Positions 6,989 through 15,959 of a DNA stretch of 38,091 bases are shown here, one piece after another (positions within the stretch are counted from its first letter, which is position 1; each line of letters opens with the position of its first letter). Position numbers and translations under genes: made by a program. Under the pieces are notes generated by a model, which saw only the letters and a list, made by a program, of their open reading frames with translations, was not told where the DNA came from and did not search any database. The stretch comes from Gammaproteobacteria bacterium (GTDB lineage: Bacteria > Pseudomonadota > Gammaproteobacteria > Arenicellales > Poriferihabitantaceae): the NCBI GenBank assembly GCA_009842505.1, contig VYFG01000119.1:1-38091 (forward strand), given 5' to 3'.

Positions 6989-9400
6989 TCAGGCCCGGAG
7001 GCGTTTGCCTTCGGGATCATAGGGTGACGGCGCGATCACCGCCGCATCGCATTCGATACCGACGATGTGGGTCTTCAGCCGGGTACCTGGTTCGGCGAAG
7101 GCCGTCTCAACCAGGGCCATCGCAAGGCTTTTCCCGATGGTATGTCCATAGCCTCCGGAGGTGATGAAACCCACCTGCTCACCATCGTGCCAGACCGGTT
7201 CATAGCCGGTGGCGTCGGCATCAGCCGAGTCCACCGCCAGAGTCACCAGGCGACTGGCCGCACTGTTTTCCTGCTGCTCCCGAAGGGCGGCTTCGCGGCC
7301 GATGAAATCCCCCTTGTCGAAGGCGACCCAGCGATCCAGGCCGGTTTCCCCTGGGGTGTAGCTCTGGGTGAATTCCTTGGACCAGATACCGAAACTCTTT
7401 TCCAGGCGCAGCGAATTGAGTGCGTAGTTACCCACCTCGCGCATTCCATGGCCCTCACCTGCAGACAGGAGCGTCTCCCGCAGGGTGATGTGATCCGACG
7501 CGCGGCAGTTGATCTCGTAGCCGAGTTCCCCCAGCACCGACATACGCGTCACTCGCCCGCGCACCAGTCCCACGTCCATGACGGTGCAACCCAGAAAGGG
7601 GAGGGCGGACACGTCCTGGTGGGTCAGCGAGGCAAGAACCTCGCGCGAGTTGGGACCGGACAGCGAGAAGCCGCACCAGTCATCGGAGATATCCCGCACA
7701 GCCACCCGCTCGGCTTCGCCGATATGGTCATGGAACCAGCGCATGTGCCACTGGCGCAGGTAGTAGGATCCCATGATCCACCAGGTACCGTCACCCCAGT
7801 TGATCACCGTGAGGTCGCCTTTCAGGCGGCCGCTGGGGGCCAGCATCGGCGCCAGCCGTGAACGGCCCGGCGCTGGAAGTCTGCTGGCCATCAGGCGGTC
7901 CAGCCATGCCCGGGCATCGGCTCCGGTGACCTCGTAACGGGAAAAGCCGGTGATGTCGAGAAGTCCGACCGCCTCGCGCACGGCCCGGCATTCCTCCGCA
8001 ACGACGGGAAAGGCATTGGAACGCTTCAGCGTCGGGGTCTCCTCGAACCCCGCGGGTCCGAACATGAGGGGGACCTCCAGACCCCAGGATTCCCCCCACA
8101 GTGCGCCGGCCTGGCTCATGGCCGTATGGGCCGGCGCCTTCTTCAGCGGCCTCCCGGCCGGCAACTGCTCGTTGGGATAGGTCATGACGAAGCGCCGGGA
8201 ATAGAATTGGCCCGTGGTCTGGCGGATGTACTCCCGGTTGGACGCGAAATCTCCGTAGCGGGCGATGTCCATGGGCCAAGCGTCGGCCTCGGTTTCCCCG
8301 TGGATCATCCATTCGGCCAGGGTCTTGCCGACGCCGCCTCCCTGGAGAAACCCCGCCATCACGGCGCAGGAAAGCCAGTAGTTTTTCATCCCGGGCACCG
8401 GTCCCACCAGGGGATTGCCGTCCGGTGAGAATGTGAAAGCGCCGTTGACCCAGTTCTTGATGCCCACCTCCTGCAGGACCGGGTAGCGGTGGAATGCCAT
8501 TTCCAGCTCGTTGGAAATGCGATCGATGTCTTCCTGCAGAAGTTCGATGCCGTAATCCCAGGGGGCGCCGTCAATCTGCCAATGCTGGTGATTGATCTCG
8601 TAGATGCCGATCAATACGCCCTGCTGGTCCTGGCGCATGTAGGTGAATCCCTCGAGATCCACGGTCATGGGGACCTCGAAATCCAGTGCTGCCACCTCGG
8701 GTATGGTCTCGGTGACAAGATAGTGATGGCTCAAGGGAGAGAGCGGCAGGTCCAGGCCGACCATGCGCCCGACCTGCTTGGCCCAGAGGCCGCCGGCATT
8801 CACCACGTGCTCGGCATGGATGGTGCCTTTCTCGGTGATCAGGTCCCAACTGTGGTCCCGGCGCTGCTTGAGTTCCAGCACCCGGTTGTGCTCGATGACC
8901 GTGGCGCCGCGTTTTTTCGCTGCTCCGGCATAGGCATGCACCGTGCCCGTGGTGTCGACGTACCCTTCCCGGTCCGCCCACAGTCCGCCAATGATGCCGT
9001 CCACGTCCATGATGGGACACTTCTCCTTGACCTCTGACGGGGTCATCAGGTAGCAGTCCTTGATGCCGATGGTCTGGAACACGCGGTAGGCCGACTGCAG
9101 CCATTCCCAGCGTTCCGGTGCGGAAGCCACGGTAATGCCGCCGGTCATGTGCAGGCCGATGGACTGGCCCGACTCCTGTTCGATTTCGGAAAGGAGGTCG
9201 ATGGTATAGGCCTGCAGGGCGGCCATGTTGGGGTCGGCATTGAGCGCATGGATACCCCCGGCGGCATGCCAGGAGGAACCGGCGGTGAGTACCGAGCGTT
9301 CCACCAGGCAGACGTCGGTCCAGCCGAATTTCGCCAGATGATAGAGGACGGATGCGCCTACGACGCCGCCGCCAATGACGGCAACCCGGTAGTGCTGCAT
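6989..9400 (-). CDS. DMGDH/SARDH-like FAD-dependent demethylase with GcvT domain
   Basis: An 803-residue flavoprotein. Residues 1 to about 380 are a DAO-type FAD oxidase domain with the dinucleotide motif VIGGGVVGAS. The SSWHAAGG motif follows, whose histidine (H45) aligns with the covalent-FAD histidine of mammalian dimethylglycine dehydrogenase. An FAO_M linker follows, and from about residue 430 a GcvT/aminomethyltransferase-like folate domain. The family oxidatively demethylates dimethylglycine or sarcosine and passes formaldehyde to tetrahydrofolate. The ATG at 9400 has a GGAG ribosome site 7-8 nt upstream and a good promoter at 9490-9518. It heads the operon with the MttB-like gene. Choice between dimethylglycine, sarcosine or another N-methyl substrate is open. 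Confidence 0.87.
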   Translation of the reverse strand: MQHYRVAVIGGGVVGASVLYHLAKFGWTDVCLVERSVLTAGSSWHAAGGIHALNADPNMAALQAYTIDLLSEIEQESGQSIGLHMTGGITVASAPERWEWLQSAYRVFQTIGIKDCYLMTPSEVKEKCPIMDVDGIIGGLWADREGYVDTTGTVHAYAGAAKKRGATVIEHNRVLELKQRRDHSWDLITEKGTIHAEHVVNAGGLWAKQVGRMVGLDLPLSPLSHHYLVTETIPEVAALDFEVPMTVDLEGFTYMRQDQQGVLIGIYEINHQHWQIDGAPWDYGIELLQEDIDRISNELEMAFHRYPVLQEVGIKNWVNGAFTFSPDGNPLVGPVPGMKNYWLSCAVMAGFLQGGGVGKTLAEWMIHGETEADAWPMDIARYGDFASNREYIRQTTGQFYSRRFVMTYPNEQLPAGRPLKKAPAHTAMSQAGALWGESWGLEVPLMFGPAGFEETPTLKRSNAFPVVAEECRAVREAVGLLDITGFSRYEVTGADARAWLDRLMASRLPAPGRSRLAPMLAPSGRLKGDLTVINWGDGTWWIMGSYYLRQWHMRWFHDHIGEAERVAVRDISDDWCGFSLSGPNSREVLASLTHQDVSALPFLGCTVMDVGLVRGRVTRMSVLGELGYEINCRASDHITLRETLLSAGEGHGMREVGNYALNSLRLEKSFGIWSKEFTQSYTPGETGLDRWVAFDKGDFIGREAALREQQENSAASRLVTLAVDSADADATGYEPVWHDGEQVGFITSGGYGHTIGKSLAMALVETAFAEPGTRLKTHIVGIECDAAVIAPSPYDPEGKRLRA

Positions 9401-9489
9401 GGAGGTTCTCCGGTATCGTGGTTTGGTGCAGGGATGCTATCGCCCGGCAGCAGTGCTGGCAATAGCTGAGAAGCCGCCATGGCTGCAAC

Positions 9490-9518
9490 AGTAAAGGCCA
9501 TTGTTCGCGGCATGACAA
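9490..9518 (-). promoter_or_regulatory. Promoter of the DMGDH-like/MttB-like operon
   Basis: Minus-strand TTGTCA (9518 to 9513; 5 of 6), 17 nt, then TTTACT (9495 to 9490; 4 of 6). The predicted start near 9483 gives a leader of about 83 nt. It separates this operon from the upstream FAD-oxidase gene, which ends at 9643. Confidence 0.5.
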
Positions 9519-9642
9519 GTTGCCTGCTGCTGCCCGGACAACGAAGTTGCATCATTCCGGAGTCGCCGATGATGAACACCCTGCCCATTGCCCTGGTTAC
9601 GGCAGCGTGGAGGGGGGGATGCCTAGGGCGGGTGGTGCCTGT

Positions 9643-11238
9643 TCAGGCGCAGGCGTCGCCGTACGGCGGAAGGGCACGCCAGTTGAACTGGCGCCGTGCC
9701 GCCCGGATCACCCGGCGCTGGCGTTCGAATTTCCGCACAAGCGCGGCTGGGGCAGTGGACTGGCTGTCGAATGCGGCAAGGATTTCCCGCTCGCTGCAAG
9801 CCCCCTTCTCACCACCGACAAGCCACGCGCCTCCCTGGCGGCAGAGGCGGTCGAGTCCGCGGTAGTACTGGTGTGTGCACTCCCGGGCAAACGCCATGGC
9901 ATGGTCGAATGCATCACGGCTGTTGCTGGCAAGGGTCAGCCGGTTGTGAGGGTCAACCCCCCAGGGATTCATGTGTCCGTAGACCAGTACCTGGCCGTCG
10001 ACGCCCGGGGTGTTTTCGAAGTACGCCGCCAGTGACTCGACATACTCCCGGTTGATGCGCCATAGCGAGAGCGCCTGGTCACCGGTGTGTTCCGGATCGA
10101 GTCGGACCGTCGCGTCGGTATGGCCCTTGAAGACGTATTTTCCACGCGGCGCCTGGGTGCGGGCGGCAAATGGAATACCCTCCCTGAGGGCGCGCATCTC
10201 TTCCGGGTCCCTGAACACTTCCGAATGTTCCAGATCGATGCCCGCGATGGTCGGACAATCTTCACTGCCATCGTCCAGCAGGCTCATGAGAAAGGCATCC
10301 GCATCACCTTCGGTGCAGCCGTTCACGAAGACAAGGCCGTCGCAGCCTGCCGCCCGGCACTTCGCCGCCAGTTCCGCGGCACGGCGGCTGGCAGTGTTGT
10401 CGGTACCCTGGGCCAGCATCGGTTCCATGGACTCCAGCGTGACATGCTCGATGCCGAGAATCATGTCGGAGTCTCCCTGTCGGTTCACCACTTCGCCATC
10501 GGACCCGTCGAGGAAGCACCAGGGCGCCAGCCGTTCGAGCAGGGCGGCGAGAAATCCCGGTTCCGAGTCTACGGGCAGGACAAAGGCGACTTCATTGGAC
10601 GGCAGCCGGGAATAGCGGCAACACACCGCCTGGACGATACCGGTCCAGCCGTAGGTGGCGGCGTGATCGGCGAGTTCCTCCCCCTCCAGGCGGCGGGTGC
10701 GCTCGCCGTCGTACAGCGCCGCGGCGGTGACGCTGTCGGAGAAGTAACGGCGCTGCGGGCCCATACCTCCGGTCATGAAGGTGGCGCCCACCTGAGCATA
10801 GGCATAGCTGGTGAGGTCCGCCCCGAGTACCCGGTAGCCCGGCCCCACCAATTCCGCCAGCGCCTGGTTGAGCTGATCCAGCGAAACCGCGGCACCGGCG
10901 TATATCCAGTCACGCGCCGGGCAGATCACAATGTCATCCAGTGCCAGCGCCGTGACGTCTGCATCCTCGGCGAGGGTCGGGCTGGGGCTGGCGGACGGCT
11001 CGATGGACAGGCCCACAACGGTGCTGCCCGTCGGCGGCGTTACCTGGAAAATACCGCCGCCGCCGGAACGCGCGGACATCGGCAACAGCAATGTACTGTC
11101 GCCGTGACGTTCCAGGATCGCCCGCACAGACTCCCCCAGGTCAATCCGGCCGTGCAGGGCATAGGCCGCATCCAGGATGACACGATTGTTCTCGCCATCC
11201 ACGAAATCGGGTTGGAGGGGTTTGAGTTCAGGAGGCAA
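9643..11238 (-). CDS. FAD-linked oxidase (PCMH/VAO-type)
   Basis: A 531-residue cytoplasmic protein. The first half resembles the PCMH-type FAD-binding fold: a glycine-rich SARSGGGG stretch near residue 56, and about residues 150-165 the VGATFMTGGMGPQRRY segment typical of the GlcD/D-lactate-dehydrogenase group. The C-terminal half carries VYGHMNPWGVDPHNR, consistent with the FAD-oxidase C-terminal domain. The substrate is unknown; 2-hydroxyacids are the usual substrates of the group. The first possible start is TTG at 11238 with no clear ribosome site, so the start is uncertain. A -10-like TATGAT lies on the minus strand at 11271-11276. Confidence 0.72.
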   Translation of the reverse strand: MPPELKPLQPDFVDGENNRVILDAAYALHGRIDLGESVRAILERHGDSTLLLPMSARSGGGGIFQVTPPTGSTVVGLSIEPSASPSPTLAEDADVTALALDDIVICPARDWIYAGAAVSLDQLNQALAELVGPGYRVLGADLTSYAYAQVGATFMTGGMGPQRRYFSDSVTAAALYDGERTRRLEGEELADHAATYGWTGIVQAVCCRYSRLPSNEVAFVLPVDSEPGFLAALLERLAPWCFLDGSDGEVVNRQGDSDMILGIEHVTLESMEPMLAQGTDNTASRRAAELAAKCRAAGCDGLVFVNGCTEGDADAFLMSLLDDGSEDCPTIAGIDLEHSEVFRDPEEMRALREGIPFAARTQAPRGKYVFKGHTDATVRLDPEHTGDQALSLWRINREYVESLAAYFENTPGVDGQVLVYGHMNPWGVDPHNRLTLASNSRDAFDHAMAFARECTHQYYRGLDRLCRQGGAWLVGGEKGACSEREILAAFDSQSTAPAALVRKFERQRRVIRAARRQFNWRALPPYGDACA

Positions 11239-11869
11239 GTCGGGAATGTTGGGAGAATTCGTCGGACCGAATCATAACCCAGCCCGGGATAGCGCAGTCG
11301 ATCGGTGCGGACAGGCAGCCGGAGTACCAGATCCTTCCGCCGCCTTCCGCCTTTGCCGGGGCGGTTATCGCGAGCCGTCACGCCGCTGGTTCTTCAGGAC
11401 CGGCACCTGCACCCCAGGTTCCTGTTCCGGGTGGCTCTGCGGACGAGAGAGATGCCGATACCGTGGTCGTGATCCTTTCTTCGGCATATGTTTCAAAAAC
11501 GACACATTGCCGAAAATGAATCCCGTGCGCTCGGCGAAAAATGGCACCGGCCACGGATTTCCTGTACTCTTTGGCCGGAAGTACCTTTCAGGAATAGTGA
11601 CGGTCTGACGTCTACGCGGTGCTTGCTGTGGAAATTGCCATGCGTCCACGAGTCTCCCCCCAGAGGTTTCGCACGTTTGCAATACCTCAGGACTGCATGT
11701 GCCAGCCACCCCCGTCAGTAAAACGGTCGGTGCCGTTGTCCCCCGGGTCGCTTCCCCTGGCCGGTGGCGTACGCGGGATGGATTCCCGCGATTCCGGAGT
11801 CGCCCCTTCTCACCCGCATGTCCCGCACGCCGCAATTTCAGGCGGCGCTGCGCCTACTGGAGATTCAGC
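11239..11869. other. 631-nt divergent regulatory region upstream of the BCCT operon
   Basis: This is the longest gene-free stretch in the window, between the FAD-oxidase gene (-) and the BCCT gene (+). On the minus strand a TATGAT (11276 to 11271) could serve the oxidase. On the plus strand I find no convincing promoter. A perfect 7-bp hairpin (CGCGGGA/TCCCGCG, 11772-11790) lies about 80 nt before the BCCT start, without a T tract. Open frames across the region look like chance. A long leader RNA is possible. Confidence 0.45.
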
Positions 11870-13429
11870 ATGAAATTCAACATCGTGATGGTTGTTTCCA
11901 TGGCGCTCTGTGCCGCCATCGGACTCTGGGGTGTCTTCGATCCCGACGCGATGACGGCGGCGGCGCAGGCGCTGGTCAACTACTCCCTGACCGCGCTCGA
12001 CTGGTTCTACCTGCTGCTGTGCACGTTCTTCTTCGTATTCATGATCGTCATCGGCTTTTCAAGGTATGGCGACATCAAGCTCGGTGGCGACGACGAGGTG
12101 CCGGAATTCAGTACCGGCTCCTGGGTCGCGATGCTGTTTGCGGCGGGCATGGGCTCCGGACTGCTGTTCTGGGGGGTGGCCGAACCCATCTACCATTTCA
12201 TGTCACCGCCCGGCATGGAGGGCGAAACCCCGGCCGCGGCCCGGCAGTCATTCGTCATCACGAATTTCCACTGGGGATTCCATGCGTGGTCGATCTACGG
12301 TTGCTGCGCGCTTGTGATCGCCTACGCCACGTTCAGGCTGGGCCTGCCGTCGATGATTTCGACGCCGATCCTCGTCGGGTTCAAGAACATCTTCGGGCCC
12401 AGGACACTGAAGAGTATCGGTTCCACCGCGGACATACTCGCCGTGGTCGCGGTGATCTTCGGACTGGCTGGTTCGCTTGCGATGGGTACCCTGATGGTCC
12501 GCTCGGGGATGAGTTCCGTGTTCGGCACCGACAACAGTTCCACCACGATCAGCTTCGCCATACTCGCCGCGCTGACGGTGTGCTTTCTCCTGTCCGCATC
12601 CACCGGTGTTGACAAGGGGATCAAGATTCTGAGCAACATCAACATGATCGTCGCGATCGTGATTCTGCTGGTGGTGCTCTTCGGCGGCCCCACCGCCTAC
12701 CTGTTCCAGGTCTTCGTCAACTCCATCGGCGACTACCTGATCCAGTTCATTCCCCTTTCGTTCAAGATCTACAGCTACCAGCCGCCGGCGTCGTGGAACT
12801 GGTTCCATGGCTGGACACTGACCTATCTCATCTGGTGGCTTGCATGGGGCCCCTTTGTCGGCATCTTCATCGCCCGCATCAGCCGGGGCCGGACCATCCG
12901 CGAGTTCGTGATCTTCGTTGTCGGAGTGCCCACGATCGTGTCGATGCTCTGGTTCGCCGCGTTCGGCGGCGCCGCCATCCACATCGAGCTCTTCGGCGGG
13001 GGCGGCCTTGCCGAAAAGGTGTTTGCGGACGTCTCTGCGGCCCTGTTCGCCTTCTTTGAGTACTTTCCGGCGACCGCCGTACTGAATTTCCTGACGGTAT
13101 GCCTGATCTTCATCTTCCTCGTTACCAGCGCCGATTCGGGAACGTTCGTGATCAGCATGATGACGAGCAAGGGGGACCTGAACCCCGCGGTGCGGGTGAA
13201 ACTGACCTGGGGGCTGATCATCACCGCCATCACGGTGGGAACCCTGGCCACGGGCAGCGTCTCCGTCGCCAAGGCAATGGCGATTACCGGGGCCATCCCG
13301 TTCACCGTGATCGTCATACTCCAGATGGCGGGATTCGTTCGCCTGATCCGGGAGGATCCGCAGGTGCGAAAACCGCGCACGAAGGTGCGCGACGTGGGCG
13401 ATGATGCCCCTGAACGCGCTTCAGCGTGA
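11870..13429 (+). CDS. BCCT family betaine/choline/carnitine transporter
   Basis: A 519-residue membrane carrier with about 12 helices. BCCT hallmarks are clear: GMGSGLLFWGVAEPIYHF near residue 90, NFHWGFHAW near residue 130, and IWWLAWGPFVGIFIARISRG near residue 325. BCCT proteins import betaine, choline, carnitine or DMSP with Na+ or H+, or exchange them. The ATG at 11870 is chosen because GGAG stands just upstream and the protein then opens directly with its first helix. A longer in-frame upstream extension is arginine-rich and unlikely. Unlike osmoregulated BetP/BetT it has almost no long terminal tail. It leads an operon with a binding-protein fusion and a UspA protein. Confidence 0.9.
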   Translation: MKFNIVMVVSMALCAAIGLWGVFDPDAMTAAAQALVNYSLTALDWFYLLLCTFFFVFMIVIGFSRYGDIKLGGDDEVPEFSTGSWVAMLFAAGMGSGLLFWGVAEPIYHFMSPPGMEGETPAAARQSFVITNFHWGFHAWSIYGCCALVIAYATFRLGLPSMISTPILVGFKNIFGPRTLKSIGSTADILAVVAVIFGLAGSLAMGTLMVRSGMSSVFGTDNSSTTISFAILAALTVCFLLSASTGVDKGIKILSNINMIVAIVILLVVLFGGPTAYLFQVFVNSIGDYLIQFIPLSFKIYSYQPPASWNWFHGWTLTYLIWWLAWGPFVGIFIARISRGRTIREFVIFVVGVPTIVSMLWFAAFGGAAIHIELFGGGGLAEKVFADVSAALFAFFEYFPATAVLNFLTVCLIFIFLVTSADSGTFVISMMTSKGDLNPAVRVKLTWGLIITAITVGTLATGSVSVAKAMAITGAIPFTVIVILQMAGFVRLIREDPQVRKPRTKVRDVGDDAPERASA

Positions 13430-13440
13430 GGAGGTCTGTC

Positions 13441-15354
13441 ATGTCAAAGAAAATACTGTCATTGATGGCTGCCGCGGCCTTCGGGGTGCTTCTCGCCGGC
13501 TGTGCGGACCAGAAGCAGAACCTGAGAGTCGGCTCCAAGCCGTTCACCGAGAGCATGGTTCTTGCCGAGATGATCTCGCAACTCGCGGAGAATGCCGGCA
13601 TCCCGGTGGAACGCCATATTCCCTTCGGGACCACCGACCAGGTGATGGAGGCAACCAAGCAGGGGGTGATCGACATCTATCCCGAGTACAACGGAACGGG
13701 ACTGATCTTTCTCGGCCAGGCGCCGACGAGCGATGGCGACGAATCGACCAGGATTGTGCAGAAACTGTTCAATCCGCTCGGTATCGAGATGTCCGGAAAG
13801 TTCGGATTCTCGAACGACTATGCCATCGTGACGACGAGCGAGTGGGCGCAGGAGCATGGCGTCGATTCGATCAGCGATCTGGCCGGTCTCGACATACCGC
13901 TGACCTTCGCGGTCGATACCGATTTCACGCAACGACCCGCTGACGGCCTGCCGCATCTGTTGCGCCGCTACGGCATTACCGGAAGTTCCACATTGGCGTT
14001 CCCCCTTGGAACAGAGGGCAAGGACCAGATCGTTTCGGCCCTGCTGGACGGGTCTGCCAACGTCGCCGAGTTGTTCGTCACGGACGGCCAGATCGCCGAA
14101 TACAATCTCGTCGTTCTTGATGACGACCTGAGATTCTTCCCGGTATACGAGGCGGCGCCGCTGGTCCGCTCGGATGCCTTGAGGACTTTCCCCGAACTGT
14201 CGTCAGTGCTCGACAGGCTGTCCGGCGCCATCAACGCCGAGGACATGCAGCAGATGAACAAGACCGTGGATCTCGATGCCCAGACCCCGGCGAGTGTCGC
14301 GTCGGCATTCCTTGCGGGCAAGGGACTGCTGCCGGAAGGAGCCGCTGCAGCGAACGTGGAGCGCCTGCTCGTGGTCGGCGACCCGGGTTTGTCCCGGAGC
14401 AGTGAGACTGCCAGGGCGCTGCGGGCAATCCGGGCCGGCTTCCCGGGCAGGGATCTTGAATTGCTCAACTCGCCGGATCCCATGGCCGCGTTGGCCGGTG
14501 GCGAGGCGCGGGTGGCGATTATCGGCACGGAGGCTTTCTACGCGCCCGGTGATTCCGGTCCCGTGGCCAGGGGGAATTCACTGGCCTTCGCCGTGCTGGG
14601 CCACAAGAGCGGCCATCTGTTCGCGCGCAGTGTCGGCGCCACTAGCGATCTTCCCAGCATGAAGAGGATCGCCACCGACCAGGCAGGCAGCGGCTCGGCC
14701 ATGGTCCTTGAGATGATCCTGCAGTCGCTGGGACGCACGGATGTGGAGGTTGTGCATGAATCGAAGAGCCTGACCGATCAGGTGGAAGGAATTCGTAACG
14801 GCGATTATCACGGCGTGTTCAGGATGGCGGCGCAGGGCGACCGCGAGGTCGCCGGCGCCATGCAGGCAGGTGGTGTACATCTGCTCGGCCTCGACGAGTG
14901 GTCACAGGAAGGTCACACGGCCCGCTACAGTTTCATCCGTCCGACGACCATTCCCTCCGGGACCTACCCAGCGCAGTTCCTCCCCGTCGCCAGTGTGAGC
15001 ACGCAGTTCGTTCTTGCCAGCCCCGTGGAGACGCAGCAGGAAGCAGGTGAAGTAGGGCCCGGAACCGCGGGCGTTGCCCATGCGGTGCCGGTCAGCGCCG
15101 ATGCCGTGGCGGCCATTCGCGAGGCGCTGGGTACTGCAGAGGCCGTTGACCCCGCGGTCCCGGTGCATTCCGCGCTCGCGCCATCCGTCGAGGTGATTGA
15201 CAAATCCCTGCCGTTCAGACTCGATGTCTCTCTGATCAACATTCTGATTATCCTGTTCACGGTGTGGGTTCTCTATGTCTGCTACCTGCCCAGTCCGCGA
15301 ACATTCACGATGCCCGACGACGACCAGTCACAAAGTGGCACTAAGGAGAGCTGA
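13441..15354 (+). CDS. Dual-domain substrate-binding lipoprotein: OpuAC-type plus TAXI-type, C-terminal TM helix
   Basis: A 637-residue protein. Residues 1-21 are a lipoprotein signal with lipobox LLAGC. Residues about 27-300 match OpuAC/OsmX-type quaternary-amine binding proteins (VGSKPFTES, IDIYPEYNGTGLI, FSNDYAIV). Residues about 310-545 resemble TAXI/NMT1-type TRAP binding proteins (DQAGSGSAMVLEMILQSLG, TTIPSGTYPAQF). A single hydrophobic helix at about 595-616 is followed by a short polar, probably cytoplasmic tail. The protein may thus be held by both lipid and helix. It starts 11 nt after the BCCT gene and ends 2 nt before the UspA gene. No ABC or TRAP membrane subunit adjoins, so the BCCT carrier is the obvious partner (inference). 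Confidence 0.8.
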   Translation: MSKKILSLMAAAAFGVLLAGCADQKQNLRVGSKPFTESMVLAEMISQLAENAGIPVERHIPFGTTDQVMEATKQGVIDIYPEYNGTGLIFLGQAPTSDGDESTRIVQKLFNPLGIEMSGKFGFSNDYAIVTTSEWAQEHGVDSISDLAGLDIPLTFAVDTDFTQRPADGLPHLLRRYGITGSSTLAFPLGTEGKDQIVSALLDGSANVAELFVTDGQIAEYNLVVLDDDLRFFPVYEAAPLVRSDALRTFPELSSVLDRLSGAINAEDMQQMNKTVDLDAQTPASVASAFLAGKGLLPEGAAAANVERLLVVGDPGLSRSSETARALRAIRAGFPGRDLELLNSPDPMAALAGGEARVAIIGTEAFYAPGDSGPVARGNSLAFAVLGHKSGHLFARSVGATSDLPSMKRIATDQAGSGSAMVLEMILQSLGRTDVEVVHESKSLTDQVEGIRNGDYHGVFRMAAQGDREVAGAMQAGGVHLLGLDEWSQEGHTARYSFIRPTTIPSGTYPAQFLPVASVSTQFVLASPVETQQEAGEVGPGTAGVAHAVPVSADAVAAIREALGTAEAVDPAVPVHSALAPSVEVIDKSLPFRLDVSLINILIILFTVWVLYVCYLPSPRTFTMPDDDQSQSGTKES

Positions 15355-15356
15355 CG

Positions 15357-15812
15357 ATGACTAATTATCTTGTTCCGATCGACCTGGCCGAAGAAGAATT
15401 TTCAGAGAAAGTGGTCGGTACTGCGGTACAGATGGCCACCGGGGTGGAAGATGCACAAATCTACCTGATGACCGTGATTCCGGGCATACCGGCCGGAATC
15501 GACGTGCGCTATGCGGTTCGGGGAGAAATGCATGGCTCCGCGGACTATCCGCTCCAGGAATGGAAGGAAGAGATGTCGAAGCGCCTCGGCGGGTTTGCGG
15601 CAGAACACGTACCACAGTCGATGCGCGCTGGCACCGTGGTCCGTAACGGTACGGTTTATCGCGAGATTGTGGAAGTCGCCAAGGATCTTGACATCGGACA
15701 GATCGTCATGGGCGCCCACAGCCCGACGCTTGCCGACTTCCTGCTCGGTCCGAACTCGGCCCGGGTGGCCCGCCATGCGGGCTGCACGGTAACCGTGGTG
15801 CGGGAAAAATAG
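15357..15812 (+). CDS. UspA-family protein
   Basis: A 151-residue single-domain universal stress protein fold. It opens with NYLVPIDLAEEEF and ends with the nucleotide-loop region MGAHSPTLADFLLGPNS. The ATP motif is partly degenerate: the second glycine of the usual G-2x-G-9x-G pattern is serine. A strong AAGGAG site (about 15342-15348) precedes the ATG. It is the last gene of the BCCT/binding-protein operon. A precedent for a UspA protein encoded with an osmolyte transporter is TeaD, which modulates the TeaABC ectoine TRAP system in Halomonas. A similar regulatory role here is inference. Confidence 0.85.
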   Translation: MTNYLVPIDLAEEEFSEKVVGTAVQMATGVEDAQIYLMTVIPGIPAGIDVRYAVRGEMHGSADYPLQEWKEEMSKRLGGFAAEHVPQSMRAGTVVRNGTVYREIVEVAKDLDIGQIVMGAHSPTLADFLLGPNSARVARHAGCTVTVVREK

Positions 15813-15959
15813 CGGACCGCGTGGCCCGGCCTGTCCGCATCCGGAGGGCTGGGTTACCGGCCGTTCACCCCGTTTTGTGAACGCCATGTCCCTGGGGCCG
15901 GGTCACGTCAAGGAGGCGGCCGGCCGGCGGATCGGAACACGACGAACGGGAGAAACAAG

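Noticed and set aside
11365..11835. A 156-residue minus-strand frame in the gap before the BCCT gene
   Set aside because: Arginine- and proline-rich, low-complexity product with no ribosome site and no motif; treated as chance.
15862..15883. Hairpin CGTTCAC/GTGAACG after the UspA gene as a terminator
   Set aside because: The stem is perfect at 7 bp but T residues are in the loop rather than after the stem; it is not a standard terminator.
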